From: Candidatus Peregrinibacteria bacterium
Lineage (GTDB): Bacteria > Patescibacteriota > Gracilibacteria > UM-FILTER-43-11
Assembly (NCBI GenBank): GCA_016932505.1
Contig: JAFGCT010000038.1
Location: forward strand, 1 to 40,619
Direction: 5' to 3'
Length of the DNA stretch: 40,619 nt
The translations under genes were made by a program, and so were the position numbers. Shown one piece after another: positions 17,778 to 25,472 of the stretch. The notes beneath the pieces were generated by a model. It was given only the letters and a program-made list of their open reading frames with translations. It did no database searches and was not told where the DNA came from. Each line of letters starts with the position of its first letter. Position 1 is the stretch's first letter.

Positions 17778-20700
17778 ATGTCAGAGAAACCCCCGTTTGT
17801 ACACCTTCATCTGCACTCCTTTTATTCCCTTCTGGATGGCTTAAGCCGACCAGAAGCTTATGTTAAGAAGGCGAAGGAGCAAGGATGTCCGGCTATTGCT
17901 CTTACTGACCACGGAGTGATGCATGGGGCTATTGAATTTTACAAAGCCTGTAAAAAACATGGTGTTAAGCCGATTATTGGAATGGAGGTTTACATCGCTT
18001 TTAATAAGCTTACCGATAAACGCCATCAAATAGATAACAAGCGCACTCATGCAACTTTGCTAGCCAAGGATATGGAAGGTTACAAGAATCTTCTTAAAAT
18101 GGCTACTATTGCAAATTTTGAGGGTTTTTATTACAAACCTCGAGTTGATTGGGATTTAATGAAAGAACATTCAAAAGGGATAATTGCTTTATCTGGTTGT
18201 TTGCTTGGTGACATACCTCAGGCGGTTTTGAATAGTGATGATAATCGAATAAAAGAACTAATAAATAGATTTCAAACAACTTTCGGTAAAGATAATTTTT
18301 ATCTTGAAGTTCAATATCATCCTGAAATTCCACAACAACAAACAGTAAATACTAAGTTAATCAGCTTAGGTAAAGAGCTCAATATTCCCCTAGTTGCAAC
18401 GGAAGACTGCCACTATGTAAATCCGGAAGATAACGTAGCTCAGGATATAATGATATGCATTCAGAGTGGTAAAAATTTAGATGACACAAATCGAATGAGT
18501 ATGATGAATGCTGATTATTCGATGAAAGATCCAAGTGAAATAATTGAAGCATTTAAAGATGTACCAGAGGCAATAGAAAACACAGTTAAAATTGCAGAAC
18601 GATGTAATGTGGAATTTGAATTTGGAATAAATCACATTCCGTCATTTCCACTCGAAGACGGAAAAGATCCCGCAGAATATCTTCGTGAATTATGTTACAA
18701 GGGCCTTATTGAAAAATATAAACTGGACGAATCAAAATTTAAATTTAAAAAAGGAAAAATTGAAACAAAAGAGGAGGAGTATCAAAAACTTGCTGATCGC
18801 TTGGATTATGAACTACAAATAATTGAAGATATGGGTTTTGTAGGATACTTTCTTATAGTATGGGATTTCGTAAAATGGGCTAAGGATCAAGGAATAGTAG
18901 TGGGCCCCGGTCGTGGTTCCGCCGCAGGAGCGCTTGTTTCTTATACTCTGGATATAACCGAAGTTGACCCGCTTAAATACGATCTGCTTTTCGAAAGATT
19001 CTTAAATCCTGCACGTATATCCATGCCCGATATAGATATGGATTTTGCCGATAACCGTCGTGATGAAGTAATTGATTATGTTACTCAAAAATACGGTCGT
19101 GATAGGGTAGCTCAGATCTGTACATTTGGAACATTAGCAGCACGTGCGGCGGTAAAAGATGTAGGTCGTACACTTGGCGTACCTTTTTCTCAGATGAATG
19201 AATTCGCGAAATTAATTCCGGAAAAACCGGGTACTACTCTTGAGGAAGCCCTTGAAAAAGCACCTGAACTTACTGATGCAATTAAAAAAGAAGATATTTA
19301 TAAACAGGTTATGGAAAATGCGCTGAAACTAGAAGGTGCAGTAAGGCACGTTTCTGTTCACGCCTGCGCGGTTGTAATTGCAGATGAGCCTCTTGTAAAT
19401 TACACGGCACTTCAACATCCCCCAAAAGATGAAGATGGAATTATTACTCAATATTCCGCAAAACCACTCGAAGCACTTGGTCTTCTTAAAATGGATTTCC
19501 TTGGCTTAAAAAACCTGACAATCCTTCAAACAGCTCTTAAGATTATTGAAAGAACCAAAGGTAATAAAATCAATCTGAAAAAAATTCCGATGGACGATAA
19601 AAAGGCCTATGCACTTATGGCTAGAGGGGAAACAACTGGTGTATTTCAGCTGGAATCCGCAGGAATGAAACGTTATTTAAAAGAGCTACGCCCTACAGAA
19701 TTTGAAGATATAATCGCTATGGTATCACTTTATCGCCCCGGTCCTATGGAATGGATACCTGATTATATTGCAGGTAAACATGGAAGAAAAAAAACAACAT
19801 ACGCTCACGAAAGCCTTGAACCTATACTACGAAAAACTTATGGAATCGCGATTTATCAGGAGCAAATTTTACAAATTGCACAGGTGTTTGCAGGCTTTTC
19901 ACTTGGAGAAGCTGACCTTTTACGTCGTGCTATCGGTAAAAAAATCATTAAAGAATTAGAAGCTCAGCGCGAAAAATTTCTTACAGGTGCAATAGAAAAA
20001 GGTCACTCAAGTAATCTTGCTGTAGAAATTTTTGAAAAAGTAATTGAGCCGTTTGCCGGTTATGGTTTCAACAAAAGTCATGCCGCTTGTTATGCCATGA
20101 TAGCTTATCAAACCGCTTATCTTAAAGCTCATTATCCAACCGAGTTCATGACAGCGCTAATGTCCGCCGACTATGGAAATACAGAAAGAATCGTAATCGA
20201 AATTGGCGAATGTGAACAAATGGGAATCAAAGTATTACCTCCGGATGTAAACGAATCATTATCCAACTTTACATATGTGGAAGACGGTAAAATCCGCTTT
20301 GGACTTTCCGCTATCAAAGGGTTAGGTAAAGGTTCCGTGAAAATGATAATAGAGTCTCGAGTTGAAAATGGCCGTCCATTTGAAAGCCTGGAGGACTTTG
20401 CAAAAACTGCACCATCAAAAATTCTAAATAAAAAAACCCTTGAATCTTTAGCCTTTGGTGGAGCAATGGAAAGCCTTGGTGAAAGGCGTCAGATAGGCTT
20501 AAACTACGAAAAAATTTCAGAATTTGCAAAAACAAAAGATTCTTCACATCAAATCGGTCAAGCAGGATTATTTGATGCAATGGGGGATGACGCACCAATA
20601 GACCACCTTGAACTTGAAAAAGTAGAGCCTGCTACTGATAGCGAAAGATTAAAATGGGAAAAGGAATATTTGGGAATTTATGTTTCGGGGCATCCACTTG

Positions 20701-21380
20701 ATGGTCTTCAGAAGTATTTTCAAAAAAAGACAATTCCACTAAATCAGTTAGAAGGAAAAACGCTAAAAAAAGCTATCAAAGTTGGTGGAATAATTACGGG
20801 ATTACGCAAAATTACTACCAAAAAAGGAGATATGATGGCGATAATCCAGATAGAAGATGCATTTGGTAAAGCGGAAGCTATTGCTTTTCCTAAGACATAT
20901 GCAAAAGTTGCTTCAATTGAAGAAGACCAAATAATATTAATTGATGGAATTCTGGAAAGAAGAACAGGAGAAATGCAAATAGTAATAAATAGTGTTGAGG
21001 CTATGACTATCGAAGAACTAAAGGAAAAGGCAAAAAGTGAAAATTTATATACAGAAGGTGAAAAAGTAATACGAGCTTCTAGACAGGACATTCAGGATGA
21101 CGAAGTTGCAGAAGCGGAAGAAGCGCTAGAAATTAAAGAAGATGAAGTATCTGAACTTGCCAGTGATTCTCTTTTTGAAAATCCGAATGCTCATCAAATA
21201 GTATTAAATAAGGAAGTAGACAAGGATTTTTTTATTAAATTGAAAAAACTTTTTGATGAATGTCCTGGTAAAGATGATATTGAACTTGTTATAGGTGAAA
21301 AAGTTATACCAATACCAAATAAGGTAAATTGGGAGGGCTGCTTAAAAGAAAAGGTCAATACAGCTATAAGTGAACTATGA
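17778..21380 (+). CDS. dnaE: DNA polymerase III alpha subunit
   Basis: The replicative polymerase. The frame opens at a TTG (17775), but the ATG at 17778 gives the canonical N-terminus MSEKPPFVHLHLHSFYS. An N-terminal PHP domain has HLHLHS and LTDHG. The polymerase core includes GPGRGSAAG and the catalytic motif PDIDMDF (Asp near 418 and 420). The fingers and tandem HhH region follow, then a C-terminal OB fold (KVGGIITGLRKI) near residue 1000. The 1201-residue length and domain order are normal for DnaE1; no exonuclease insertion as in PolC was seen. The gene ends in TGA, evidence that TGA is a stop in this genome. There is no Shine-Dalgarno. Confidence 0.97.
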   Translation: MSEKPPFVHLHLHSFYSLLDGLSRPEAYVKKAKEQGCPAIALTDHGVMHGAIEFYKACKKHGVKPIIGMEVYIAFNKLTDKRHQIDNKRTHATLLAKDMEGYKNLLKMATIANFEGFYYKPRVDWDLMKEHSKGIIALSGCLLGDIPQAVLNSDDNRIKELINRFQTTFGKDNFYLEVQYHPEIPQQQTVNTKLISLGKELNIPLVATEDCHYVNPEDNVAQDIMICIQSGKNLDDTNRMSMMNADYSMKDPSEIIEAFKDVPEAIENTVKIAERCNVEFEFGINHIPSFPLEDGKDPAEYLRELCYKGLIEKYKLDESKFKFKKGKIETKEEEYQKLADRLDYELQIIEDMGFVGYFLIVWDFVKWAKDQGIVVGPGRGSAAGALVSYTLDITEVDPLKYDLLFERFLNPARISMPDIDMDFADNRRDEVIDYVTQKYGRDRVAQICTFGTLAARAAVKDVGRTLGVPFSQMNEFAKLIPEKPGTTLEEALEKAPELTDAIKKEDIYKQVMENALKLEGAVRHVSVHACAVVIADEPLVNYTALQHPPKDEDGIITQYSAKPLEALGLLKMDFLGLKNLTILQTALKIIERTKGNKINLKKIPMDDKKAYALMARGETTGVFQLESAGMKRYLKELRPTEFEDIIAMVSLYRPGPMEWIPDYIAGKHGRKKTTYAHESLEPILRKTYGIAIYQEQILQIAQVFAGFSLGEADLLRRAIGKKIIKELEAQREKFLTGAIEKGHSSNLAVEIFEKVIEPFAGYGFNKSHAACYAMIAYQTAYLKAHYPTEFMTALMSADYGNTERIVIEIGECEQMGIKVLPPDVNESLSNFTYVEDGKIRFGLSAIKGLGKGSVKMIIESRVENGRPFESLEDFAKTAPSKILNKKTLESLAFGGAMESLGERRQIGLNYEKISEFAKTKDSSHQIGQAGLFDAMGDDAPIDHLELEKVEPATDSERLKWEKEYLGIYVSGHPLDGLQKYFQKKTIPLNQLEGKTLKKAIKVGGIITGLRKITTKKGDMMAIIQIEDAFGKAEAIAFPKTYAKVASIEEDQIILIDGILERRTGEMQIVINSVEAMTIEELKEKAKSENLYTEGEKVIRASRQDIQDDEVAEAEEALEIKEDEVSELASDSLFENPNAHQIVLNKEVDKDFFIKLKKLFDECPGKDDIELVIGEKVIPIPNKVNWEGCLKEKVNTAISEL

Positions 21381-21418
21381 GGATTAAATTGTAAGCAAAA
21401 AAATTAAGATTAAAACCA

Positions 21419-21446
21419 TTGACATATTATGCAAAATGAGTATAAT
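21419..21446 (+). promoter_or_regulatory. Consensus sigma70 promoter for the zinc-ribbon locus
   Basis: TTGACA (21419-21424), 16 bases, TATAAT (21441-21446): both hexamers match the consensus exactly. Transcription should begin near 21453 and read a leader of roughly 240 bases before the ATG at 21691. Confidence 0.85.
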
Positions 21447-21486
21447 GCCTCAGGTCTTTTCAAGATTGCTCTTTTACAACTAGTTT

Positions 21487-21639
21487 GTAGCTAAGATAAG
21501 CTTACTTCTCACGTCTAATGATTTACGAATATCGGTTTACGATTCATTTTAAATTTTCAAACTAGTGAATTTAAAATAATTAATCGCTATTCGATATTCG
21601 TAAATCAAGGAGTGTGAGTAGTAGACAATTCTTTGCTAC
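21487..21639 (+). ncRNA. 153-base structured leader: long imperfect palindrome
   Basis: The sequence is symmetric about ACTAGT (21561-21566). GATTTACGAATATCG (21520-21534) is exactly complementary to 21592-21606, the outer GTAGC (21487-21491) to GCTAC (21635-21639), and most bases between also pair. As RNA it would be one long hairpin between the promoter and the zinc-ribbon gene. It could be a structured 5' UTR, an independent RNA of 6S-like size, or the DNA end of a mobile element. No known RNA family could be assigned. Confidence 0.6.
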
Positions 21640-21690
21640 TGCAAAAAAATAATCAACAACGCAATCGCGTTTTTATGGAGGGAGACAAGT

Positions 21691-21876
21691 ATGAGTAGAA
21701 CTGAAGAGAAAGAAGAAAAAGAAGGAGAAGTAGTGGTGTATTGCAGAGAGTGTAATGCGGGGATGACATATAACGCTATAATATGTCTTTCTTGTCTGAA
21801 AAAGGCAACTCAGTGCCCAACAACAAGAAACAATCTGCTTGCAAAACATGGTAATCTTATAACAAGCGGCACTTAA
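21691..21876 (+). CDS. 61-residue zinc-ribbon protein
   Basis: The N-terminus is acidic and lysine-rich (MSRTEEKEEKEGE). It is followed by a four-cysteine ribbon with C18-x2-C21 and C32-x2-C35 and one more Cys at 42, so a single structural zinc is expected. Its partner is unknown. The ribosome binding site GGAGGGAG lies about seven bases before the ATG, unusually strong for this window. A consensus promoter, a long folded leader and a good terminator frame the gene as an independent unit. Arms at 21633-21669 and 21911-21949 are inverted repeats, so the gene sits in a cassette. Its ribosome binding site resembles the zinc-finger operon at 30834, not the neighbouring housekeeping genes. Confidence 0.8.
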   Translation: MSRTEEKEEKEGEVVVYCRECNAGMTYNAIICLSCLKKATQCPTTRNNLLAKHGNLITSGT

Positions 21877-21950
21877 CAGCCAATCTGGCTATCTTATAAC
21901 CTATTATTATCGCGATTGTAATAAGTTACATTATTTTTTCAGTAGCAATT

Positions 21951-21989
21951 AGGCGGTATGTTTCTTAATACGAAACTGCCGCCTTTTTG
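21951..21989 (+). terminator. Intrinsic terminator of the zinc-ribbon gene
   Basis: AGGCGG...GTTTC pairs with GAAAC...CCGCCT and is followed by TTTTT (21983-21987). The stem has about 11 pairs with one small irregularity. Confidence 0.85.
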
Positions 21990-22027
21990 CCAATATAATC
22001 TATTATCTGCAGAATAAGAAGCAGACA

Positions 22028-22948
22028 CTATTTATGAAACTTGTCATGCACTTCCTTTAGCTTTTTATTGGTAATATGCGTATAAATCTGTGTAGTAGTA
22101 ATGCTCGAATGTCCCAGCATTTCCTGAACACTTCTAATATCCGCACCGTTAATCAAAAGCTCTGTCGCGAATGAATGACGAAGAACGTGAGGAGTTACCT
22201 TTTTTACAATACCCGCCTTTTTTGCGGTAACCCTAACCATTTCCTGAATAGTATATTCTGTAAGTCTGCGGTGTTCACCTTTTAATTCCAAATCTCCCTT
22301 TTTAGCATTACGCGGTCTTCTATGATTTAGGAATAACGGTTCATATCCATCATCCCTCATACTATAATATTCTTTTATCCATCCCTTTGCTCTTTCAGAA
22401 ATAAATACGATTCTCATCTTCCTTCCTTTTCCGCGAATTTGAAACTCACCACGCTCTAAATTAACTTGATCTCTATTTAGACTAACAAGTTCACTAATAC
22501 GAAGCCCGGTACTGTACAGAAGCTCCAATATCGCCCTGTTACGTACTCCATTGATTTTAGACGTATCAACTGTCCTAAAGAGCATTTCAAGCTCCTCACG
22601 GTCCAAATACTCCACTGTTCTATCTGGTATTTTACTTAACTCTACCTTCTCAGGTTCCAAGCTCTTCCAATCCTGTTTTACACAATATTTTAAGAAAGCT
22701 CTAAGTGCGATAATATGATAATTCTGAGTTTTTACCATCAGTGATTCATTTGCTTTTGGCTCAAGCCTGTTTAAATGCAGTCTGTATTTTTTTATAAGAT
22801 TCAAATCGATATCCTTTAATTCAATGTCATTGGCAAAATCCAAAAACCTAACCAGATAATGCGAATAATTAATCAAAGTTTTTTCAGATTGGTTTTTTTC
22901 TATCTCACAGTGCTCCAGGAATTGTCTAATTGAGTCTGCTAGTTTCAT
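22028..22948 (-). CDS. xerD: Tyrosine recombinase, XerC/XerD type
   Basis: A 306-residue site-specific recombinase with an N-terminal SAM-like core-binding domain and a C-terminal catalytic domain. Catalytic residues are visible: Arg in STGLRISEL (about 149), HVLRHSF (His and second Arg about 256), LGHSS, and the nucleophile Tyr in TQIYTHI about residue 289. Size and layout match XerC/XerD, which resolve chromosome dimers at dif; one such enzyme in a small genome may do both jobs. An integrase of a mobile element is the alternative, but no att site or cargo pairs obviously with it. The ATG at 22948 has no Shine-Dalgarno and follows a 12-bp-unit inverted array. Whether it is XerC or XerD is not decided here. 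Confidence 0.9.
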   Translation of the reverse strand: MKLADSIRQFLEHCEIEKNQSEKTLINYSHYLVRFLDFANDIELKDIDLNLIKKYRLHLNRLEPKANESLMVKTQNYHIIALRAFLKYCVKQDWKSLEPEKVELSKIPDRTVEYLDREELEMLFRTVDTSKINGVRNRAILELLYSTGLRISELVSLNRDQVNLERGEFQIRGKGRKMRIVFISERAKGWIKEYYSMRDDGYEPLFLNHRRPRNAKKGDLELKGEHRRLTEYTIQEMVRVTAKKAGIVKKVTPHVLRHSFATELLINGADIRSVQEMLGHSSITTTQIYTHITNKKLKEVHDKFHK

Positions 22949-22953
22949 AGTTC

Positions 22954-23051
22954 GGATAGATGATCGTATGGAAGATCGAATTGGTGATCGTATCGATATT
23001 TTTCAATTCGATTTTCTATTCGACCCCCAATACGATAGTCAATTCGTCTTA
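22954..23051. repeat. Inverted arrays of 12-bp units, copy 1
   Basis: Exactly 12-bp periodic. Direct units: GGATAGATGATC, GTATGGAAGATC, GAATTGGTGATC, GTATCGATATTT. After two bases come opposite-strand units: CAATTCGATTTT, CTATTCGACCCC, CAATACGATAGT, CAATTCGTCTTA. Both arms share the core TCGNATTG in opposite orientations. It lies between the smr gene and xerD. Confidence 0.85.
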
Positions 23052-23064
23052 CATTGTACGGGAT

Positions 23065-23625
23065 TTATTTTAAGTACACAATATATCCTCCACCCCTTGT
23101 TTCACCTTTTTTATCTAATTCAAAATCAAGAATGCGTTTTTCTTTTTTCATCATTTGCAGTAAGACCGCTGTTCTTGGTAGAAGAACTGGTTTGCCGTTT
23201 TGAGATCTTTTACCTTTTCCTGTTATTATCAGTATTTTTTTAAAACCAAAACTGTAAGCATCCGATACAGTTTGCCTGATTTTTCTTTCAGCATCTTCCC
23301 AATTCAAATCGTGCAAATCGCAGGTGGATTGTATCGGGTGATGATGCTTAAGGACTTTTACTATTGCATTTCTATTGGGTTTTTTAGATTTGATAGGTTT
23401 CTTTTCTCGTAATAATTTAGACATTTCACCATCGGTCTGACTATCCAAAAGTTCCTCAAAAAAATCATCCGATACATCTGGTGGTACTTCATTATTTTTA
23501 TCAGCATTACCTTCCTCAGCTAATAGTATTTCAAACAAATCCCTCCTTCTATTATTAGTAGGTTCATCAAGATTAAGTATCCCATTTTTCGGTGAATTCG
23601 ATGGTTTTCGAGATTTTTTAGACAT
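23065..23625 (-). CDS. Smr-domain protein
   Basis: About 186 residues. The frame is open from a TTG at 23640, but the ATG at 23625 (MSKKSRKPSNS) lies downstream of a good promoter and is preferred. The N-terminal 90 residues are charged and probably disordered. The C-terminal Smr domain has the DLHDLNW motif, then a helix and the ITGKGKRS motif, as in MutS2-type Smr domains, which are nucleic-acid nicking or cleaving modules. A second Smr protein lies 1.5 kb away (25095-25472). Neither is fused to a MutS2 ATPase. Recent ribosome-rescue roles for Smr proteins make mRNA or stalled-ribosome cleavage a reasonable alternative to DNA repair. Confidence 0.87.
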   Translation of the reverse strand: MSKKSRKPSNSPKNGILNLDEPTNNRRRDLFEILLAEEGNADKNNEVPPDVSDDFFEELLDSQTDGEMSKLLREKKPIKSKKPNRNAIVKVLKHHHPIQSTCDLHDLNWEDAERKIRQTVSDAYSFGFKKILIITGKGKRSQNGKPVLLPRTAVLLQMMKKEKRILDFELDKKGETRGGGYIVYLK

Positions 23626-23648
23626 ATATCTTAAAAACAAAGTATATT

Positions 23649-23676
23649 ATTGTAGCAATATATTTAATTATGTCAA
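23649..23676 (-). promoter_or_regulatory. Promoter of the Smr gene
   Basis: On the minus strand TTGACA (23671-23676), 16 bases, TACAAT (23649-23654). The predicted start near 23642 supports the ATG at 23625. Confidence 0.7.
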
Positions 23677-23683
23677 ATAATAA

Positions 23684-23992
23684 TCAAACCAAATAAACAA
23701 TTATATTCGCAAATTTAAGCTGCCTTTTTTCTGCCTTAAGGTCATTATTATATTTATCAGTAAAACTATTGATTTTTGATTTTTCAGATGCCTTTTTTAA
23801 ATCTAATTTATTTTTTTTAAACTTTACGATAACTTCATCAGGTATGTAACCAAGTTGTATGATTTCTTCATCTGTCCATTTTTTTTCTATTGTTTTGTTG
23901 CTTGCCACTGTGGAAGTTACGGGTAAAATTAATAAAATAATTAGTATTAAAATCACTTTTGAAAGCAATTTTATAAGCCTATTTTCTTTCAT
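23684..23992 (-). CDS. Exported subtilase-propeptide-like protein, copy 2
   Basis: 102 residues. The N-terminal signal-like segment is KVILILIILLILPVTSTVAS (about 12-31). After it comes KKWTDEEIIQLGYIPDEVIVKFK, whose later part (PDEVIVKFK) recalls the inhibitor-I9/fervidolysin-like N-terminal propeptide of S8 peptidases; the ending FANIIVYLV fits its last strand. No peptidase domain follows, because the next gene starts 59 bases on. It could be a free-standing protease inhibitor, or the remnant of a truncated protease. It is the second member of a duplicated pair; its paralogue is 24328-24543. The domain call rests on pattern only. Confidence 0.65.
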   Translation of the reverse strand: MKENRLIKLLSKVILILIILLILPVTSTVASNKTIEKKWTDEEIIQLGYIPDEVIVKFKKNKLDLKKASEKSKINSFTDKYNNDLKAEKRQLKFANIIVYLV

Positions 23993-24032
23993 AAGAAATA
24001 ATTTAAAAAAGTTAAAAAAGAAATATTAGATT

Positions 24033-24248
24033 TTAGTTACCAAATTTATCTACAATCCATGTACCAACACATTTTTTATTATAAGTATTTTCATTTAGTG
24101 TAATAACATCAGAAAAATTGGTTGAACGTAATTCACCAAATGAAACCTTACAAAAAAACTCATTTTTATCTCTTAAAAAGAAAGCAGTAAGCCATAGTAC
24201 AAAAAGCACTATGATAATAAGAAATATTATTTCAATTGTTTTCTTCAT
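24033..24248 (-). CDS. Small membrane protein, copy 2 of duplicated cassette
   Basis: 71 residues with one N-terminal transmembrane helix (IIFLIIIVLFVLWLTAFFL) followed by RDKNEFFCKVSFGE and a second Cys near the end. The short extracytoplasmic tail could hold a disulfide. The paralogue at 24585-24881 has the matching AMRDKSDFWC. The 32 bases spanning the two start codons and leaders are almost identical (one mismatch), so the start at 24248 is well supported and the pair arose by duplication. Function unknown. Confidence 0.7.
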   Translation of the reverse strand: MKKTIEIIFLIIIVLFVLWLTAFFLRDKNEFFCKVSFGELRSTNFSDVITLNENTYNKKCVGTWIVDKFGN

Positions 24249-24285
24249 ATTAATAAAATTATTAAATAAATTAAATTTTTAAATC

Positions 24286-24326
24286 CGAACTCAAGACATG
24301 AAAGATATTCATGTGTCGGGGTTGAA
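24286..24326 (-). terminator. Possible hairpin after propeptide-like copy 1
   Basis: ACATGAA and TTCATGT (24296-24314) pair perfectly around a 5-base loop and extend with CAA/TTG segments. The U-run on the minus strand is weak, so termination is uncertain. Confidence 0.35.
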
Positions 24327-24327
24327 C

Positions 24328-24543
24328 TTAAACGAATATTTTATTTTCTTTAAATTTAACAATTACTTCATTTGGAATATAGCCAAGTTCAATTATCTCT
24401 TCATCAGTCCATTTGTTTTGATTTGATAAATCGACAACTTGACTTTTTGCCAATGTATCTGAAAAAGGATATAACGATACTAATAATAACTGAGGTGTTA
24501 ACAACATGATAGAAAGGAACTTTAATATTTTATGTAATTTCAT
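24328..24543 (-). CDS. Exported subtilase-propeptide-like protein, copy 1 (shorter)
   Basis: 71 residues. A signal-like N-terminus (LKFLSIMLLTPQLLLVSLYP) precedes NKWTDEEIIELGYIPNEVIV, nearly identical to copy 2 at 23684-23992. It stops soon afterwards (KENKIFV), about 40 residues before the point reached by copy 2, so it lacks the last strands of a propeptide fold. It may be a truncated or decaying copy, or a minimal secreted peptide. It follows the membrane-protein gene 24585-24881 in the same order as copy 2. Confidence 0.55.
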   Translation of the reverse strand: MKLHKILKFLSIMLLTPQLLLVSLYPFSDTLAKSQVVDLSNQNKWTDEEIIELGYIPNEVIVKFKENKIFV

Positions 24544-24584
24544 TTTATATAATTAGTAATAGAAATAAGCTGTAATATGATTCA

Positions 24585-24881
24585 TTAATTTGTTGCCGCT
24601 TTCATTATGGATAAGGATGATTTGTCATGTCTACCTACACCATAGCTATCAAAGAAACCGCCACTACATAATCGGTCAGGACCACTTTCACAACCTGTTG
24701 GTCGTCCAGTGGAATCATCGCGACCACTACATCTAATTACAAGTTCATATTTACCAGATGATAAACTACACCAAAAATCACTTTTATCTCGCATTGCATA
24801 TGCTAATCCTAAATATACGAAAGCAATGACTAGGCAAACAAGCACAATTTTTAGATAAATATTATTATTTGTATTCTTCAT
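24585..24881 (-). CDS. Small membrane protein, copy 1 of duplicated cassette
   Basis: 99 residues from the ATG at 24881. A longer frame starts at 24914, but the 24881 start matches that of the paralogue, and the leader is near-identical. One transmembrane helix (LKIVLVCLVIAFVYLGLAYA) is followed by MRDKSDFWCSLSSGKYELVI and a Cys/Gly-rich tail with four Cys in total, unlike the shorter copy 2. It probably faces outside and may form disulfides. Function unknown. Confidence 0.65.
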   Translation of the reverse strand: MKNTNNNIYLKIVLVCLVIAFVYLGLAYAMRDKSDFWCSLSSGKYELVIRCSGRDDSTGRPTGCESGPDRLCSGGFFDSYGVGRHDKSSLSIMKAATN

Positions 24882-24954
24882 ATTATTAAAATTATTAAAT
24901 AAATTTTTACACAAACTGCCCAGTCCGCTTTCGCAGAATGGAGGTCTTTAATCA

Positions 24955-24983
24955 AAGGTATCAATTCAAAAAACAAACGTCAA
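24955..24983 (-). promoter_or_regulatory. Possible promoter of the duplicated cassette
   Basis: On the minus strand TTGACG (24978-24983), 17 bases, then TACCTT (24955-24960). The -10 is poor. The rest of 24915-25094 shows only short iterations of CGTCAT after the Smr gene. Confidence 0.4.
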
Positions 24984-25094
24984 GAAATCCGCTTCTTTTT
25001 AACAAATATTTAATGTTTTGCATACAAATGGTTAAATCTCAGATACGGCAATGACCTACACATCCTGTCGTTTGGTCATATCGTCATTTCGTCA

Positions 25095-25472
25095 TCAAAT
25101 ATAAACAATAAACGAACCGCCTGTTTTTTCTTTCTGGAATCTTAAAATCTGCCCATCTCTTTTTAACGAACTTAGATATTTTTCCGTCTCATTTAAAAGA
25201 ATGCCAGTTCCTTTACCTGTAATAATTCTAACAGTCAGTAAATTTTGTTTATTTGCTGAGTGAATAAAACTGCCAATCTCCGAAATAGCTTCAGCACTTG
25301 TTTTCTGATGTAAATCGATTTCTCTTTGAGGTGATGGGTAGTCTTTTATTGTTTCGTTTATACTTTCTTCTTCGTTAAACTCTCCCGCGTTTTTTTCTTC
25401 AAGTGCGGAATTTACATCCGATTCGGTTGTATAGGCATCTATAATGTCATCCATATCATCATTATTCACCAT
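25095..25472 (-). CDS. Second Smr-domain protein
   Basis: 125 residues: an acidic, disordered N-terminal 45 residues, then an Smr domain with IDLHQKTSAEA and the IITGKGTG motif, ending GGSFIVYI much as the first Smr protein ends in GGGYIVYLK. Its ATG overlaps the end of the CotH gene by 11 bases, so it is translated from the same mRNA. A small nucleic-acid-active domain at the end of a surface-protein operon is odd; it may simply use the transcript. It lacks a MutS2 ATPase. Confidence 0.83.
   Translation of the reverse strand: MVNNDDMDDIIDAYTTESDVNSALEEKNAGEFNEEESINETIKDYPSPQREIDLHQKTSAEAISEIGSFIHSANKQNLLTVRIITGKGTGILLNETEKYLSSLKRDGQILRFQKEKTGGSFIVYI

Noticed and set aside
21487-21639. 6S RNA gene
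   Set aside because: Size and a long hairpin fit loosely, but there is no clear central open bubble, and the sequence is a near-complete DNA palindrome.
21675-21698. Seven-codon ORF (MEGDKYE) overlapping the zinc-ribbon start
   Set aside because: Its sequence is just the Shine-Dalgarno region read as codons; there is no ribosome binding site of its own.
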